A DNA stretch of 21,042 bases, taken from Ophiocordyceps camponoti-saundersi (nom. inval.) (Eukaryota; Ascomycota; Sordariomycetes; Hypocreales; Ophiocordycipitaceae). A program made the position numbers and the translations under genes. The first letter of the stretch is position 1; every line of letters begins with the position of its first letter. The notes beneath the pieces were generated by a model. It worked only from the letters and a program-made list of their open reading frames with translations. It ran no database searches and had not been told where the DNA came from. The DNA is taken from the NCBI GenBank assembly GCA_003339415.1, contig PDHQ01000476.1:1-21042 (forward strand), written 5' to 3'. Shown piece by piece: positions 1-7,622 of this stretch.

Positions 1-140
<140 letters not shown>

Positions 141-1885
141 TAAAGAAATAAGTAATTATATAAACTTTATATTAAACTTAGTTTATTTAAATTATTATTA
201 TTATAAGCTTTAAATATATAATTAACTTTTATATATTTTATAAACTTTATACTTATAATAATATAAATATAAACTTTTTATTTTTATATTATAAGTAAAC
301 TCCGCTCCCTTTATTACTTTATAATTATAGCTAGCTATACTTAAAGTAACTTTAAGGAGGAGGGTAATATTATATAAATTAATTATAATTATAAAAATTT
401 TTTACTTAAAATATAACTTTACTCTAAATTATAATAATTTTAAACTTAAAAACTTATTATATTTATTATATTTATTAGAAGCTAAGGTAAATATTAATAA
501 GATTATTTTAAAAAATATTTTTATTTTTATATAAGTAAATATTAAATAAATAGCGGAGTTTAAAAAAGTTTAAAAAGGCGCCCCCTTTACTTTAATTTTA
601 TTAGTTAGTAATATCTTTTTAGCTATTATAGCTATAGTTTCCTTTTTTTATAGCTTTAAGATAAGCGGAATTTCTTTAATATAAGCTATAATTATAGCTA
701 AAATACTAAAGAAAATTATTAAAAAGTAAATTTTTAAGTAATATAAGTAATAGCTTATAGTTTATTTTAACTTTATTATTATTTTCTTTTAAGTTTAAAG
801 CTTTAAGGTAATTATAATAAATATTAATTATAAATTTTATAAGTAAAGCTAAGCTCTTATAATAAGGAAACTACTTAATAGTAATATTATAATAATATTT
901 TAAAATATTATTTATAAGCTTTAGTTTAATTTAAAATAGCTTTATATTATTTTTAAAGAAAAGGTATACTTAATTAATAAAAGTTATACTCTTATTATAA
1001 AAAAATACTAATATAAGCTTTATAATAAAATAATAAGGAAGCTTTTTAAAAAAAAATTAAGTTATTAAATAAAGTTTTAATAATATAATTATATATAAAA
1101 AAAAATTATTTTTAAACTTAGTAGAGTTTCTTAATAATTATTATTAATAATATAATAAATATAAACTAAATTTATAATAAAAATATAGTAATATAAGTAA
1201 AGATTTTTAATATTAAACTATATATATTAAAAATCTAACTTTAATAATATTTTAAATATTATTAATTTAAATATATTATTAAATATTATATAATAAAGCT
1301 ATAATATAATAAATATTTTATTACTTTATATATAAAAAATAAATTTATTTACCTTATAACTTATAAAAAAAATTATATTATTATTTTTTTATTAAAAGTT
1401 TTACCTTAAGTAAAGTTAATTTTATTTTAAAATAAAAGTAATATAAAATTAAGTAAAGAATATATATATTACTTAATTTTAAAAGTTTATAAACTAAAAT
1501 TTTATATATATTACTCCTTCTTCTTTTTAGCGTTAATTAAAAACTAATAATAGCTAAGGCGGAAACGCTAAAAAGTAAATATAATAATACCTTCTCCTTT
1601 AACTTTAATTTAATATTTATTTATAGCTTTATTATAATAATTTAGCTATTTTTTAAGATTAGCTATTATAAAGTTTATTATAAGATAATAAAACTTTTAT
1701 ATATTCCTAAGCTATATTAATAAAGCTTTAATTAATTAAATTATTAAAGTTATTTTAATTAAATATAAAAATTTAATTTATAATAATAATAATAATTAAA
1801 AAGATAAGTAAGCTATATATATTTTATATTAAACTTAATTTATATATATTTTTATTATTATAAAATCCGCTTTAGGGGAAATATT

Positions 1886-2100
1886 AGCTTTTAAATTATT
1901 AATTAATACTTAACTTATTAAATATATAAAATACTAAGTATAAGCGGGGTTTAACTTAAAGCTAAAGTAACGCTTAAAGGAAAGGTTTTATTTTAAGCTT
2001 TTTAGTTTTTCCCCTTTTTAAAATATATATAAGATAGTTCTAAGCTATATAAAATATATTAATATATTAAATATTATTATTATTATAAGCTTTATTTTAA
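1886..2100. repeat. Tandem duplication, copy A (~215 bp unit)
   Basis: This copy aligns along its whole length with the next one (2101-2318), with a shared ACTTAACTTATT at 1908 and 2123 and a shared ATATATATAA/ATAG segment later. The spacing is 215-218 bases. Differences are mostly C in A against T in B, or G in A against A in B, plus a few one- or two-base indels. Copy A keeps blocks such as GCGGGG, AACGC and TTTCCCC that copy B has lost. Confidence 0.8.
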
Positions 2101-2318
2101 AAGGTTTTAATTATTAATTATTACTTAACTTATTTAATATATAAAATATTAAATATAAGTAAAGTTTAACTTTAAGTAAAGATAATATTTAAACTTTAAA
2201 AAAAAGTTTTATTTTAAGTTTTTTAATTTTTTTTTAAAATATATATAAAATAGTTTTAAGCTATATTAAGTATATTAATATATAATTTATTATTTTTATT
2301 ATTAAAAACTTTATATTA
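2101..2318. repeat. Tandem duplication, copy B (more mutated copy)
   Basis: Second unit of the tandem pair. It keeps the word order of copy A, but nearly all C and G positions have become T and A (for example the segment matching TTTTCCCC in A is all T). The duplication therefore arose before or during the phase of C-to-T mutation, and B was hit harder than A. Confidence 0.78.
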
Positions 2319-2682
2319 TTTATAATAGTTAATAATATTTTTAATTAAGTTTAAATATAAAAAAAAATAATATAATAATAAAAATATATAAATAAATATA
2401 ATAAATATAAAACTTATTATATTATATAAATTATTTTAAATTAAGCTATATTATATTAATATTAAATATATTATAAATAGCTTTTTATATTACTTTAATA
2501 TATTTAATATATAAACTTTAATAAGCTTAAACTTAAATAAAGTTAGCTTTAAACTTAGTTTATAATAAAATAAAATATTATTAAAATATAAAGATAGTTT
2601 AATTACTTTAAATAAAATAAAAATATATTTTAAAAAGTATAATAATTATTATTATTTATATAATAACTATATAATATACTTT

Positions 2683-2690
2683 TTAAAAAT
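2683..2690. repeat. Left target-site duplication of the TIR element
   Basis: TTAAAAAT directly precedes the left inverted repeat and recurs at 3645-3652 directly after the right one. The match can be stretched to TTAAAAATAG (2683-2692 and 3645-3654), so the duplication is 8 to 10 bases depending on where the element end is placed. The surrounding AT-rich composition raises the odds of a chance match. Confidence 0.65.
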
Positions 2691-2861
2691 AGCCTCTTTT
2701 AAAAAGCATCTATAATTTCTTAGCAGGCATTTAAATTCGTCGGAATTTTTTTTCACCGGGCCCGGCAGAGACGTATCTAAGTAGCCTCTAAGTAGTCGTT
2801 ATAGCTAATTTAGGTAAGCGTACTATAGCTACCCCACTATAACGCGTTATCTTCGCGTACC
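2691..2861 (+). repeat. Left terminal inverted repeat
   Basis: Begins (A)GCCTCTTTTAAAAAGC and contains the GC-rich palindromic core CCGGGCCCGG at 2756-2765. Compared with the right arm, most inner differences are A or T here against G or C there (for example AGGTAAGC against AGGTGGGC), showing that the left arm took more RIP-type mutations than the right arm. Confidence 0.85.
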
Positions 2862-3297
2862 TACTAATAAGGAAACCTATAATTTAAAGCTATCGCTATT
2901 TTCCCTGCCTAAGATATATAGAAAATACGATTATAGTATTTATATAGCTAATTAATATAAGAGGAGACTTTTACCCTATTTCCTAAATATCTTAAAAACC
3001 CTAATAGCCGAGGGCAGCCTTAGCGGAGAGATAACTCTCGTGCTCAGCATCTTATAATCCGTATACTTATATAAGGTCGATAATATCTTCCTCGGCAGGG
3101 CCGGCTTAAGGGCTATAAGGGCCGTGATCGAAAGGATCTGCCTCGCTCTCTATATCTAATTCGATCTTAATTAGGCGGCGTTAATAGAGACGAGGAAGCT
3201 GCTGCCCGCGTTCGAAGCTATCGCTATATCTGCCTATATAGCGTAAGGTATCTGCTATTATAGGAAGCCTGCCGGCGAGGCTTGCGGGCGCTATTAA
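2821..3297 (+). pseudogene. Broken reading frame inside the TIR element, possibly captured gene fragment
   Basis: Frame 1 reads as ordinary protein for about 160 codons with only six stops, all TAA or TAG (2953, 3055, 3157, 3172, 3244, 3295), each one transition away from a Gln codon (or Trp for TAG). Protein-like segments include ETRKLLPAFEA, RAVIERICLAL and AEGSLSGEITLVL. The frame then runs into a CGG array that would encode consecutive Arg residues, meets TGA codons at 3328 and 3334, and goes on into the right inverted repeat. I do not recognise the protein and see no DDE or SWIM transposase motif. It may be a gene fragment captured by the element or the element's own unknown protein; RIP accounts for the stops. 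No start codon can be assigned. Confidence 0.55.
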
Positions 3298-3300
3298 GGG

Positions 3301-3322
3301 CGGCGGCGGCGGCGGCGGCGGC
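3301..3322 (+). repeat. (CGG)n microsatellite
   Basis: Seven consecutive CGG units, followed about 20 bases later by a shorter GGC run (3337-3347). It lies in phase with the broken frame of the TIR element and would encode consecutive Arg residues. It is unusual in such AT-rich surroundings. Confidence 0.9.
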
Positions 3323-3474
3323 GATCGTGAGGGTGACGGCGGCGGCGATTATCGAAGGCCGGCACGATCTATCACTTGAACCTGTGCCTCCGTAAAAGAG
3401 GTGGGAAAAAGAGGCAGAAAAAAGCAGTAAAAAGGGGTACTATAAAGGAAAGTTTACGATAGCTTTAAATAACG

Positions 3475-3644
3475 GGTACGCGTTCAGACGCGCTGTGGTG
3501 GGGCAGCTATAGTATGCCCACCTAAATTAGCTATACGGGCTACTTACAGGCTACTTAGACACGTCTCTGCCGGGCCCGGTGAAAAAAAATTCCGACGAAT
3601 TTAGATACCTGCTAAGAAATTATAGATGCTTTTTAAAAGAGGCC
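3475..3644 (-). repeat. Right terminal inverted repeat
   Basis: Reverse complement of the left arm, ending GAGGCC at 3639-3644 and carrying the matching CCGGGCCCGG core. It keeps G/C at positions where the left arm has A/T, so it is the better guide to the ancestral end. One single-base indel separates the arms near 2850. Confidence 0.85.
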
Positions 3645-3652
3645 TTAAAAAT
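3645..3652. repeat. Right target-site duplication of the TIR element
   Basis: TTAAAAAT directly after the right inverted repeat, identical to 2683-2690. See the left copy for the alternative 9 or 10 bp reading. Confidence 0.65.
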
Positions 3653-3962
3653 AGCTATTATATTTTATTACCTTACTAGTAACCTTATTACCTCTTACTA
3701 GCGGGTTTATTATATATTATTATTATATACTATTATTAAACTTATAAATTTTTAAGGGGTGCCACCGCTGGGGTCGAATCTAGAACCTCCGGCCACAGAA
3801 TTGCTACTATGTTAGAAAACAGACCTAGTTTAATTACTCCGTGCCAGATAGGCTAAAATGGGAACGCGCCTCGAGAGGTGCACCGGTTGTTTTCGCTTAT
3901 AGAACGATCGTGTGACAAATACAGAGATTCTGACTCACTAGGTGGTGCGTGGAGTAGCTGCA
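3653..3962. other. Transition from AT-rich repeat to gene island; no gene seen
   Basis: 3653-3757 is RIP-type AT-rich sequence without CpA/TpG. From about 3758 (GTGCCACCGCTGG) composition changes abruptly to normal, with CpA and TpG frequent, although 3810-3860 is still fairly AT-rich. I see no convincing reading frame or RNA gene before the start codon at 3963. A degraded tRNA-like internal promoter box at 3774-3784 (minus strand) was considered and rejected. Confidence 0.6.
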
Positions 3963-4123
3963 ATGCGGGAACGAAAGAGAATTACGGTGAAGGATCAAGA
4001 TGGTGCTTCGGTACCTGCATGCCATTCTTGTGACACGAGAAAGTGAGCTCTAATATACACCCATACAGGACCCGAACACAGTGTGTAGGAAGTAGGAACG
4101 TCTGCAGAAAGACAAACCTAGGA
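3963..4123 (+). pseudogene. Possible relic of the N-terminus of a Zn(II)2Cys6 transcription factor
   Basis: From the ATG at 3963 a 27-codon frame ends in PACHSCDTRK and then stops at 4044. CxxC followed by a basic TRK is the first half of a fungal zinc binuclear cluster (C-x2-C-x6-C-x5-12-C-x2-C-x6-9-C). About 40 bases on, in another frame (4082-4123), CVGSRNVCRKTNLG resembles the second half. A donor-like GTGAGC lies at 4043 and acceptor-like CAG sites end at 4068 and 4081, but the implied introns are only 26 or 39 nt. The first gives x8 rather than x6 between the second and third Cys; the second shifts frame into a stop. The missing later cysteines and the collision with the 3' end of the TMS1 gene on the other strand suggest a truncated remnant. 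The similarity is short and could be chance. Confidence 0.35.
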
Positions 4124-5660
4124 AAAGTCGAACCGGTCAGGGAGTATAATCGGAGCCGTCAACGTCCAAATATACAGGCCATAGCATATCCAAGCACTGA
4201 CAATCTTCACCCAGCTTGCGGCGTACGTTCGGCCGACAGTAGCAAAGTCGCCGTCTTGCTTCGTTTCCTCGTACTTGAGGGTGAGTAAAGTCGACACCCA
4301 GGCAGTGGCCAGGAAGAAGATAACGTGGAAAATGGTGTAGCTGTATTGAGTGCGAGAGCGCTCGTCATCGTGCTCGGGACCCACAACACCATCGCTTTCC
4401 ATGTCCGATAGCTCCGCATCTGCAGGCAGGCTGCCTTCTTCAATAGCGCGACGTAGGGCCTCGGCACGCATCTCGCGCCTGGCGCTGGGCTGATGAACGA
4501 CGAGGTCGTGCTGGTCGTCATCTTCAGGGAGCCGTATGGCACCATCGGTGGACCCAAGACCCAGGCTTTGGGTAGCAGCGCGAGTGGTAGTGTATGCGAT
4601 GGTAAGCATAGTCACGATAGCACCGATGATAACAGAAGTTGTCCTCGTTTCCTGCCCACGAATCAAAGGATTGCAGCGATTGTCGCCATCGGGCTCCATC
4701 GACACGGCCGACATTGTGAGGTAGGTGCAGTACGCAGCAACCATTGCCGCCTGAGCGAGTCCTGCCCGTGGGTTGTGTTCTTGTACAGTCGGATGGACAG
4801 AGACGAAGGAGATGGCGACCCAGAGCACAAGGTTGATACTGATAACAGCTTGGTTCATGGAGCAATTCCAACCAGCGAAGAAGACGAATTGAACCACGGT
4901 CATGGCAATGGATGCCAAGTACATGCCGAAAGTCGAGCCGATTAGAATAGAGCGCCAGAGCTTAGAATCGCTGTTGTCGATCTGCGCCAGACAGTATTCA
5001 GCCCAATTATGGGCTAGGTCAACCAGTAGTATGAGGCCGAGAAGGAGGAAAAGCATGGCACAAAAGAGAGACACATAGTTGCCCCAAAACATGAAAAATC
5101 TATCTGGAATTAAGAAGGCCAGGACGATTAGAGCCAGCCAGGCAATCATCTTGGGTCCCCAGTATCCATTTTGGATAGTAGCACGAGGACCTCTGGAGGA
5201 CTTAACGCCGAGAAGTAAGCCAGCCAGGAGAATATGCAGGAGTCCGAGGGCAAAGTTGATACGATGCACGGCCAACCAGCCGTAGCATTGGCCGGTAGGG
5301 CAGTTTATCTTAACGTAGTCGAACGTGAGATGCTGCAGTTTCTCAATGGCCCACGGCGTGAGCATCACCCACGCGAGGATGGAGTTGACAAGTAGGAGTA
5401 GGGCGTACGCGATACGCGTGGCCACGCTACCAGAGGACATTAGCGACGCCAGCTATTTCGGTGTGCTCATCGCACCTGTTGCCGCACTTTCCGCACGCGC
5501 GGCACGCCATGGAACACGTAGCCGCGCCGCAGCAAGTTGCAGCAAAAGACATGATCTGAGGCGATAACATGAGTGACGTTCGACGTCGTGGGGGGTCGGA
5601 AGGACATACAGAGCCTATGCTTGGCACGGCGAGCAGTGGAAGGGAAAGAGCCGCACCCAT
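4118..5660 (-). CDS. TMS1: TMS1/SERINC family multi-pass membrane protein (Tde1 homologue), three exons
   Basis: Spliced from exons 5660-5610, 5555-5476 and 5426-4118, giving 479 residues (yeast Tms1 is about 470). The start at 5660 gives MGAALSLP, matching the family's conserved MGA start, and exon 2 supplies the Cys-rich N-terminal segment (SFAATCCGAATCSMACRACG). The SERINC hallmarks follow in order: RIAYALLLLVNS in TM1 (about 48-67), HRINFALGLLH (about 98-108), VDLAHNWAEYCL (about 179-190), GWNCSMNQAVISINL, then VQEHNPRAGLAQA. Hydrophobic segments suggest about ten membrane spans, with an acidic loop at about 360-400 before YSYTIFH. The C-terminus APIILPDRFDFS matches the usual ending. SERINC/TMS proteins sit in the vacuole, endosome or plasma membrane; a role in serine-lipid synthesis was proposed and lipid scrambling has been shown for animal members. 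No frameshift or RIP-type damage is visible, so the gene looks functional. Confidence 0.95.
5427..5475 (-). other. TMS1 intron 2 (49 nt)
   Basis: Donor GTGCGA after AACAG, branch site GCTAAT, acceptor GGTAG. Splicing joins AG to C to make the Ser codon of ...KCGN-S-VATRIAY, restoring the family sequence into the first membrane span. Unspliced RNA stops after CDEHTEIAGVANVLW. An in-frame ATG at 5440 inside this intron could start a 440-residue form without the Cys-rich N-terminus, but that start is probably not the main one. Confidence 0.88.
5556..5609 (-). other. TMS1 intron 1 (54 nt)
   Basis: Donor GTATGT and acceptor CTCAG, with an ACTCAT branch-like site about 20 bases before the acceptor. 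It joins ...SIGS to IMSFAATCC. The length is a multiple of three and it contains no stop in the coding frame, so retention would insert 18 residues without breaking the protein. The conserved spacing of the family N-terminus favours removal. Confidence 0.8.
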
Positions 5661-5875
5661 GATGCTACGTAGAAGTCAGGCCGACCAGTCGGTGATGCTT
5701 GCGACGCGCCCGAGGCGACGAGAAATTGAAAAGGTGGCAATGAACAAGAATCGGAATGCGTACCTCGGCTCATTATTCTGCGACGGGACTACGGATAGGG
5801 ATGATCTGTAATCCGTAGACACAATAGTAGCTGGCAGGGGCAGCTGAAGAGGGGTTACGTCATTTAGTCACCTAA
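5661..5875 (-). promoter_or_regulatory. TMS1 upstream region with a CRE/ATF-like site
   Basis: This is the only normal-composition DNA upstream of the TMS1 start before the repeat block begins. TTACGTCA at 5855-5862 (TGACGTAA on the coding strand) matches the CRE/ATF bZIP half-site family and lies about 195 bases before the ATG. TGACTAAA follows on the same strand at 5863-5870 and resembles an AP-1/Gcn4-like half-site. An 8-base inverted repeat CTACGGAT/ATCCGTAG spans 5789-5818. No TATA box is convincing. The intact promoter can be only about 215 bases long, because RIP-type DNA starts around 5876. Confidence 0.45.
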
Positions 5876-7060
5876 CTAATAATTTATTAGCTGCAAGGAT
5901 AGGTATCCATATTCTTAGACTTATTATCATTAATTAAGAAAGGGGGGTCTTTAATTAATTATAGTATTAAGCTTACTTTTTCTATCTTATAATATATTAA
6001 TTTAATCCTTTTACTAACTAGCTATTTAGCTAATAACTAAAATAAGAGGGGGATTAATCTTTAATATTAATTATTATAGCCGCTATACTTTAATAATATA
6101 TTATACGCTATTATATTATATAAGGTTAAAACTATTTTATACTTATTTTAAAAAAGAGAAAAATTAAAAAACTTAAAGTAAAACCTTTTATTAAATATTA
6201 CCTTAACTTTAAATTAAACTACGCTTATACTTATTACTTTATATATTAATTAAGTTAAGTAATAATAAATAATAAAGTCGCTAATATATTTTTTTAAAAT
6301 AAGCTTATAATAATAAAAGTATATATAAACTAAGTTTAATATAAAGATTATATAGCTACTTATCTTTATAACTATTATTATTATTATAAATTAAATTCCT
6401 ATACTAAATAAAAATATTTTTAATAATTTATTTAATTAATACTTTTTTATTTAATTATATATTAAGGACCTTAGCAGGGTTTAAAATTAGTTAGTCTTTA
6501 CTTAGTTAATATTAACTATAAAAAGTCTAGATTATAATAAAATAATAAACTAAGGTAAAGCTATAAATAATACCTTATAAGAATAAGTAAGTTATATAAG
6601 GGTATATATTAAGTTAGCTAAGTATATTATAAATTAATAAGCAGGCGGGGTAATATATACCTTATTATTAAGGTATAAATAAATAAAAGCTAGGTAATAT
6701 ATAGCTTCCTTCCCTTTTTTCCCCTTATAGGAATATATATAATTATAAAAATTACCCTTATTATAATAATAAATAACGCCTTATAGCTAATTATTAGTTT
6801 AACTCTTAACTAATATTAATATAATTAAGAAAGTAAAAATTAGCGAGGAAAATCTAATCTTTTATAATATATATATAAGCTATATTATATAAGAGCGCTT
6901 ATACTAAGGATATTCTAGCTATTAAGTATAATAAAATAAGTAAACTTTTTATTAAAAACTTAATAAGATTATAAAAGCTAATAGTATAATAAATCTTATA
7001 GCTTAAATATATATTACTTATATTTTATTATTATTATTATAGTACTTTAAAGGCTATAAA

Positions 7061-7165
7061 GGTAGCTGCTAGAACCTTAGCAGTAAGTTAAGTAGGAAAA
7101 ACCCTCCTAAAAAAGGTAAAACCACCCGCTATATAGTAGGACCGTGTCCAGCTTAGGGCCAGGCT
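7061..7165. other. Pocket of less-mutated sequence inside the repeat block
   Basis: Several CpA/TpG sites survive here (AGCTGCTAG, TAGCAG, ACCACCC, CCGTGTCCAGC, GGGCCAGGC) while hundreds of bases on either side have almost none. A small hairpin CTGCTA/TAGCAG sits at 7066-7083. It may be single-copy sequence between two elements, or a segment inserted after RIP acted on its surroundings. Confidence 0.45.
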
Positions 7166-7406
7166 AGGCGCTCTACGCGTATAAAGAAAATAACCGTTAG
7201 TTACGGTAATATTATATAATATAAAGAAAGATAAGAAAAGATAGATAAGATAAGGAAAAGATAATAATAGCGGCGGTACGTATTACTTATATATATTAAT
7301 ATATACCTCCCTAGCTTTTAAGTATATATTACTTAACTTTTAGGTATATAGCTATATATTTTCTTTATATATAATATATATTTAAGTATATACCCCTTTT
7401 TTAAGC

Positions 7407-7439
7407 TTTCCTAATTAGGAAACTTTCCTAATTAGGAAA
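7407..7439. repeat. Two tandem copies of a perfect 16-bp palindrome
   Basis: TTTCCTAATTAGGAAA occurs at 7407-7422 and again at 7424-7439, separated by a single C. Each copy is its own reverse complement. The position just upstream of a long protein-like frame would suit a promoter or transposon subterminal site, but this is inference. Confidence 0.85.
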
Positions 7440-7622
7440 TTAATTTTTATAAATTAGTAACTTAAGGCTTAAAAGTATATAAAAGAGGGGGGGGTCGCTT
7501 TTATTAATATAAGTAAGCTATTATTATCTTATTATTTTTTTAGTAATTTTAACTATATAAGTAATTTTTAGCGTATATAACTAGTTTATAGCTAACTTAT
7601 ACTAAAATAAAATACCTACTAA

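Larger units (their letters stand above)
141..2682. repeat. RIP-degraded AT-rich repeat DNA, family not recognised
   Basis: This stretch is extremely AT-rich. On reading through it I saw no CpA or TpG dinucleotide, while CpG survives in small clusters such as GGCGCCCCC near 580 and GCGG near 1560 and 1940. That is the pattern expected of repeat-induced point mutation acting on a duplicated sequence. All frames are stop-rich and I could not match any frame to a transposon protein, so the element family and its limits are unknown. Apart from the tandem duplication annotated separately I see no gene, RNA or terminal repeat here. Confidence 0.8.
2691..3644. mobile_element. 954 bp TIR element, Mutator-like non-autonomous transposon
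   Basis: The two ends are inverted copies of one another over about 170 bases (2691-2861 against 3475-3644). A further inverted block reaches 2895/3457 after a gap of about 12 bases. The outer 90 bases differ only at a few transitions. An 8-10 bp direct repeat flanks the element. Long inverted repeats with a duplication of this size are typical of Mutator-like elements (known examples such as Fusarium Hop make 9 bp duplications); hAT elements also make 8 bp duplications but have short inverted repeats. No transposase is recognisable, so it would depend on an autonomous relative. GC content is clearly above the AT-rich flanks and CpA/TpG sites persist, so it was mutated less than the surrounding DNA. 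It carries a broken internal frame that may be captured host sequence. Confidence 0.75.
5876..7600. repeat. RIP-degraded repeat DNA, unidentified
   Basis: Composition changes abruptly at about 5876-5930 to AT-rich sequence almost free of CpA/TpG. It includes an inverted repeat TTAATTAA...GA/TC...TTAATTAA around 5929-5965, a pocket at 7061-7165 where CpA/TpG survive (annotated separately) and a G8 run at 7487-7494. I could not match any frame here to a known transposon protein. It probably contains end or untranslated parts of the element whose coding-like frame begins at about 7620. Confidence 0.6.

Noticed and set aside
1141..1300. CRISPR-like or satellite array from recurrent AT words
   Set aside because: The repeats are irregular low-complexity AT words without constant unit length or unique spacers.
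2691..3644. hAT-type element, because the direct repeat can be read as 8 bp
   Set aside because: hAT terminal repeats are usually 10-30 bp, whereas these exceed 160 bp; the Mutator-like reading fits better, though no transposase confirms it.
3758..3850. tRNA-like gene on the minus strand, with a B-box-like GATTCGACCCC at 3774-3784 and TGGCACC after it
   Set aside because: The T stem does not pair (CTAGA against CCAGC), there is no matching acceptor strand about 75 bases upstream, and no anticodon stem forms around TTTCTAA. At best it is a decayed tRNA-derived fragment.
4043..4288. 81-codon plus-strand open frame opposite the TMS1 3' end
   Set aside because: Most of it is the antisense of the conserved TMS1 C-terminus. 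Only the first part overlaps the zinc-cluster-like relic, which is described separately.
4493..4945. 150-codon plus-strand open frame and several shorter frames inside the TMS1 gene on both strands
   Set aside because: They lie entirely within the conserved SERINC coding sequence, have no recognisable domains and are shadows of normal-composition coding DNA.
5427..5660. Separate 77-residue minus-strand gene upstream of TMS1
   Set aside because: Its first 17 residues and its Cys-rich part match the N-terminus of the SERINC family, and two consensus introns join it to the main exon. It is the 5' end of TMS1.
5569..5811. 80-codon plus-strand open frame over the TMS1 first exon and promoter
   Set aside because: Antisense to exon 1 and the upstream region, with no motif and low-complexity Arg-rich text; most likely chance.
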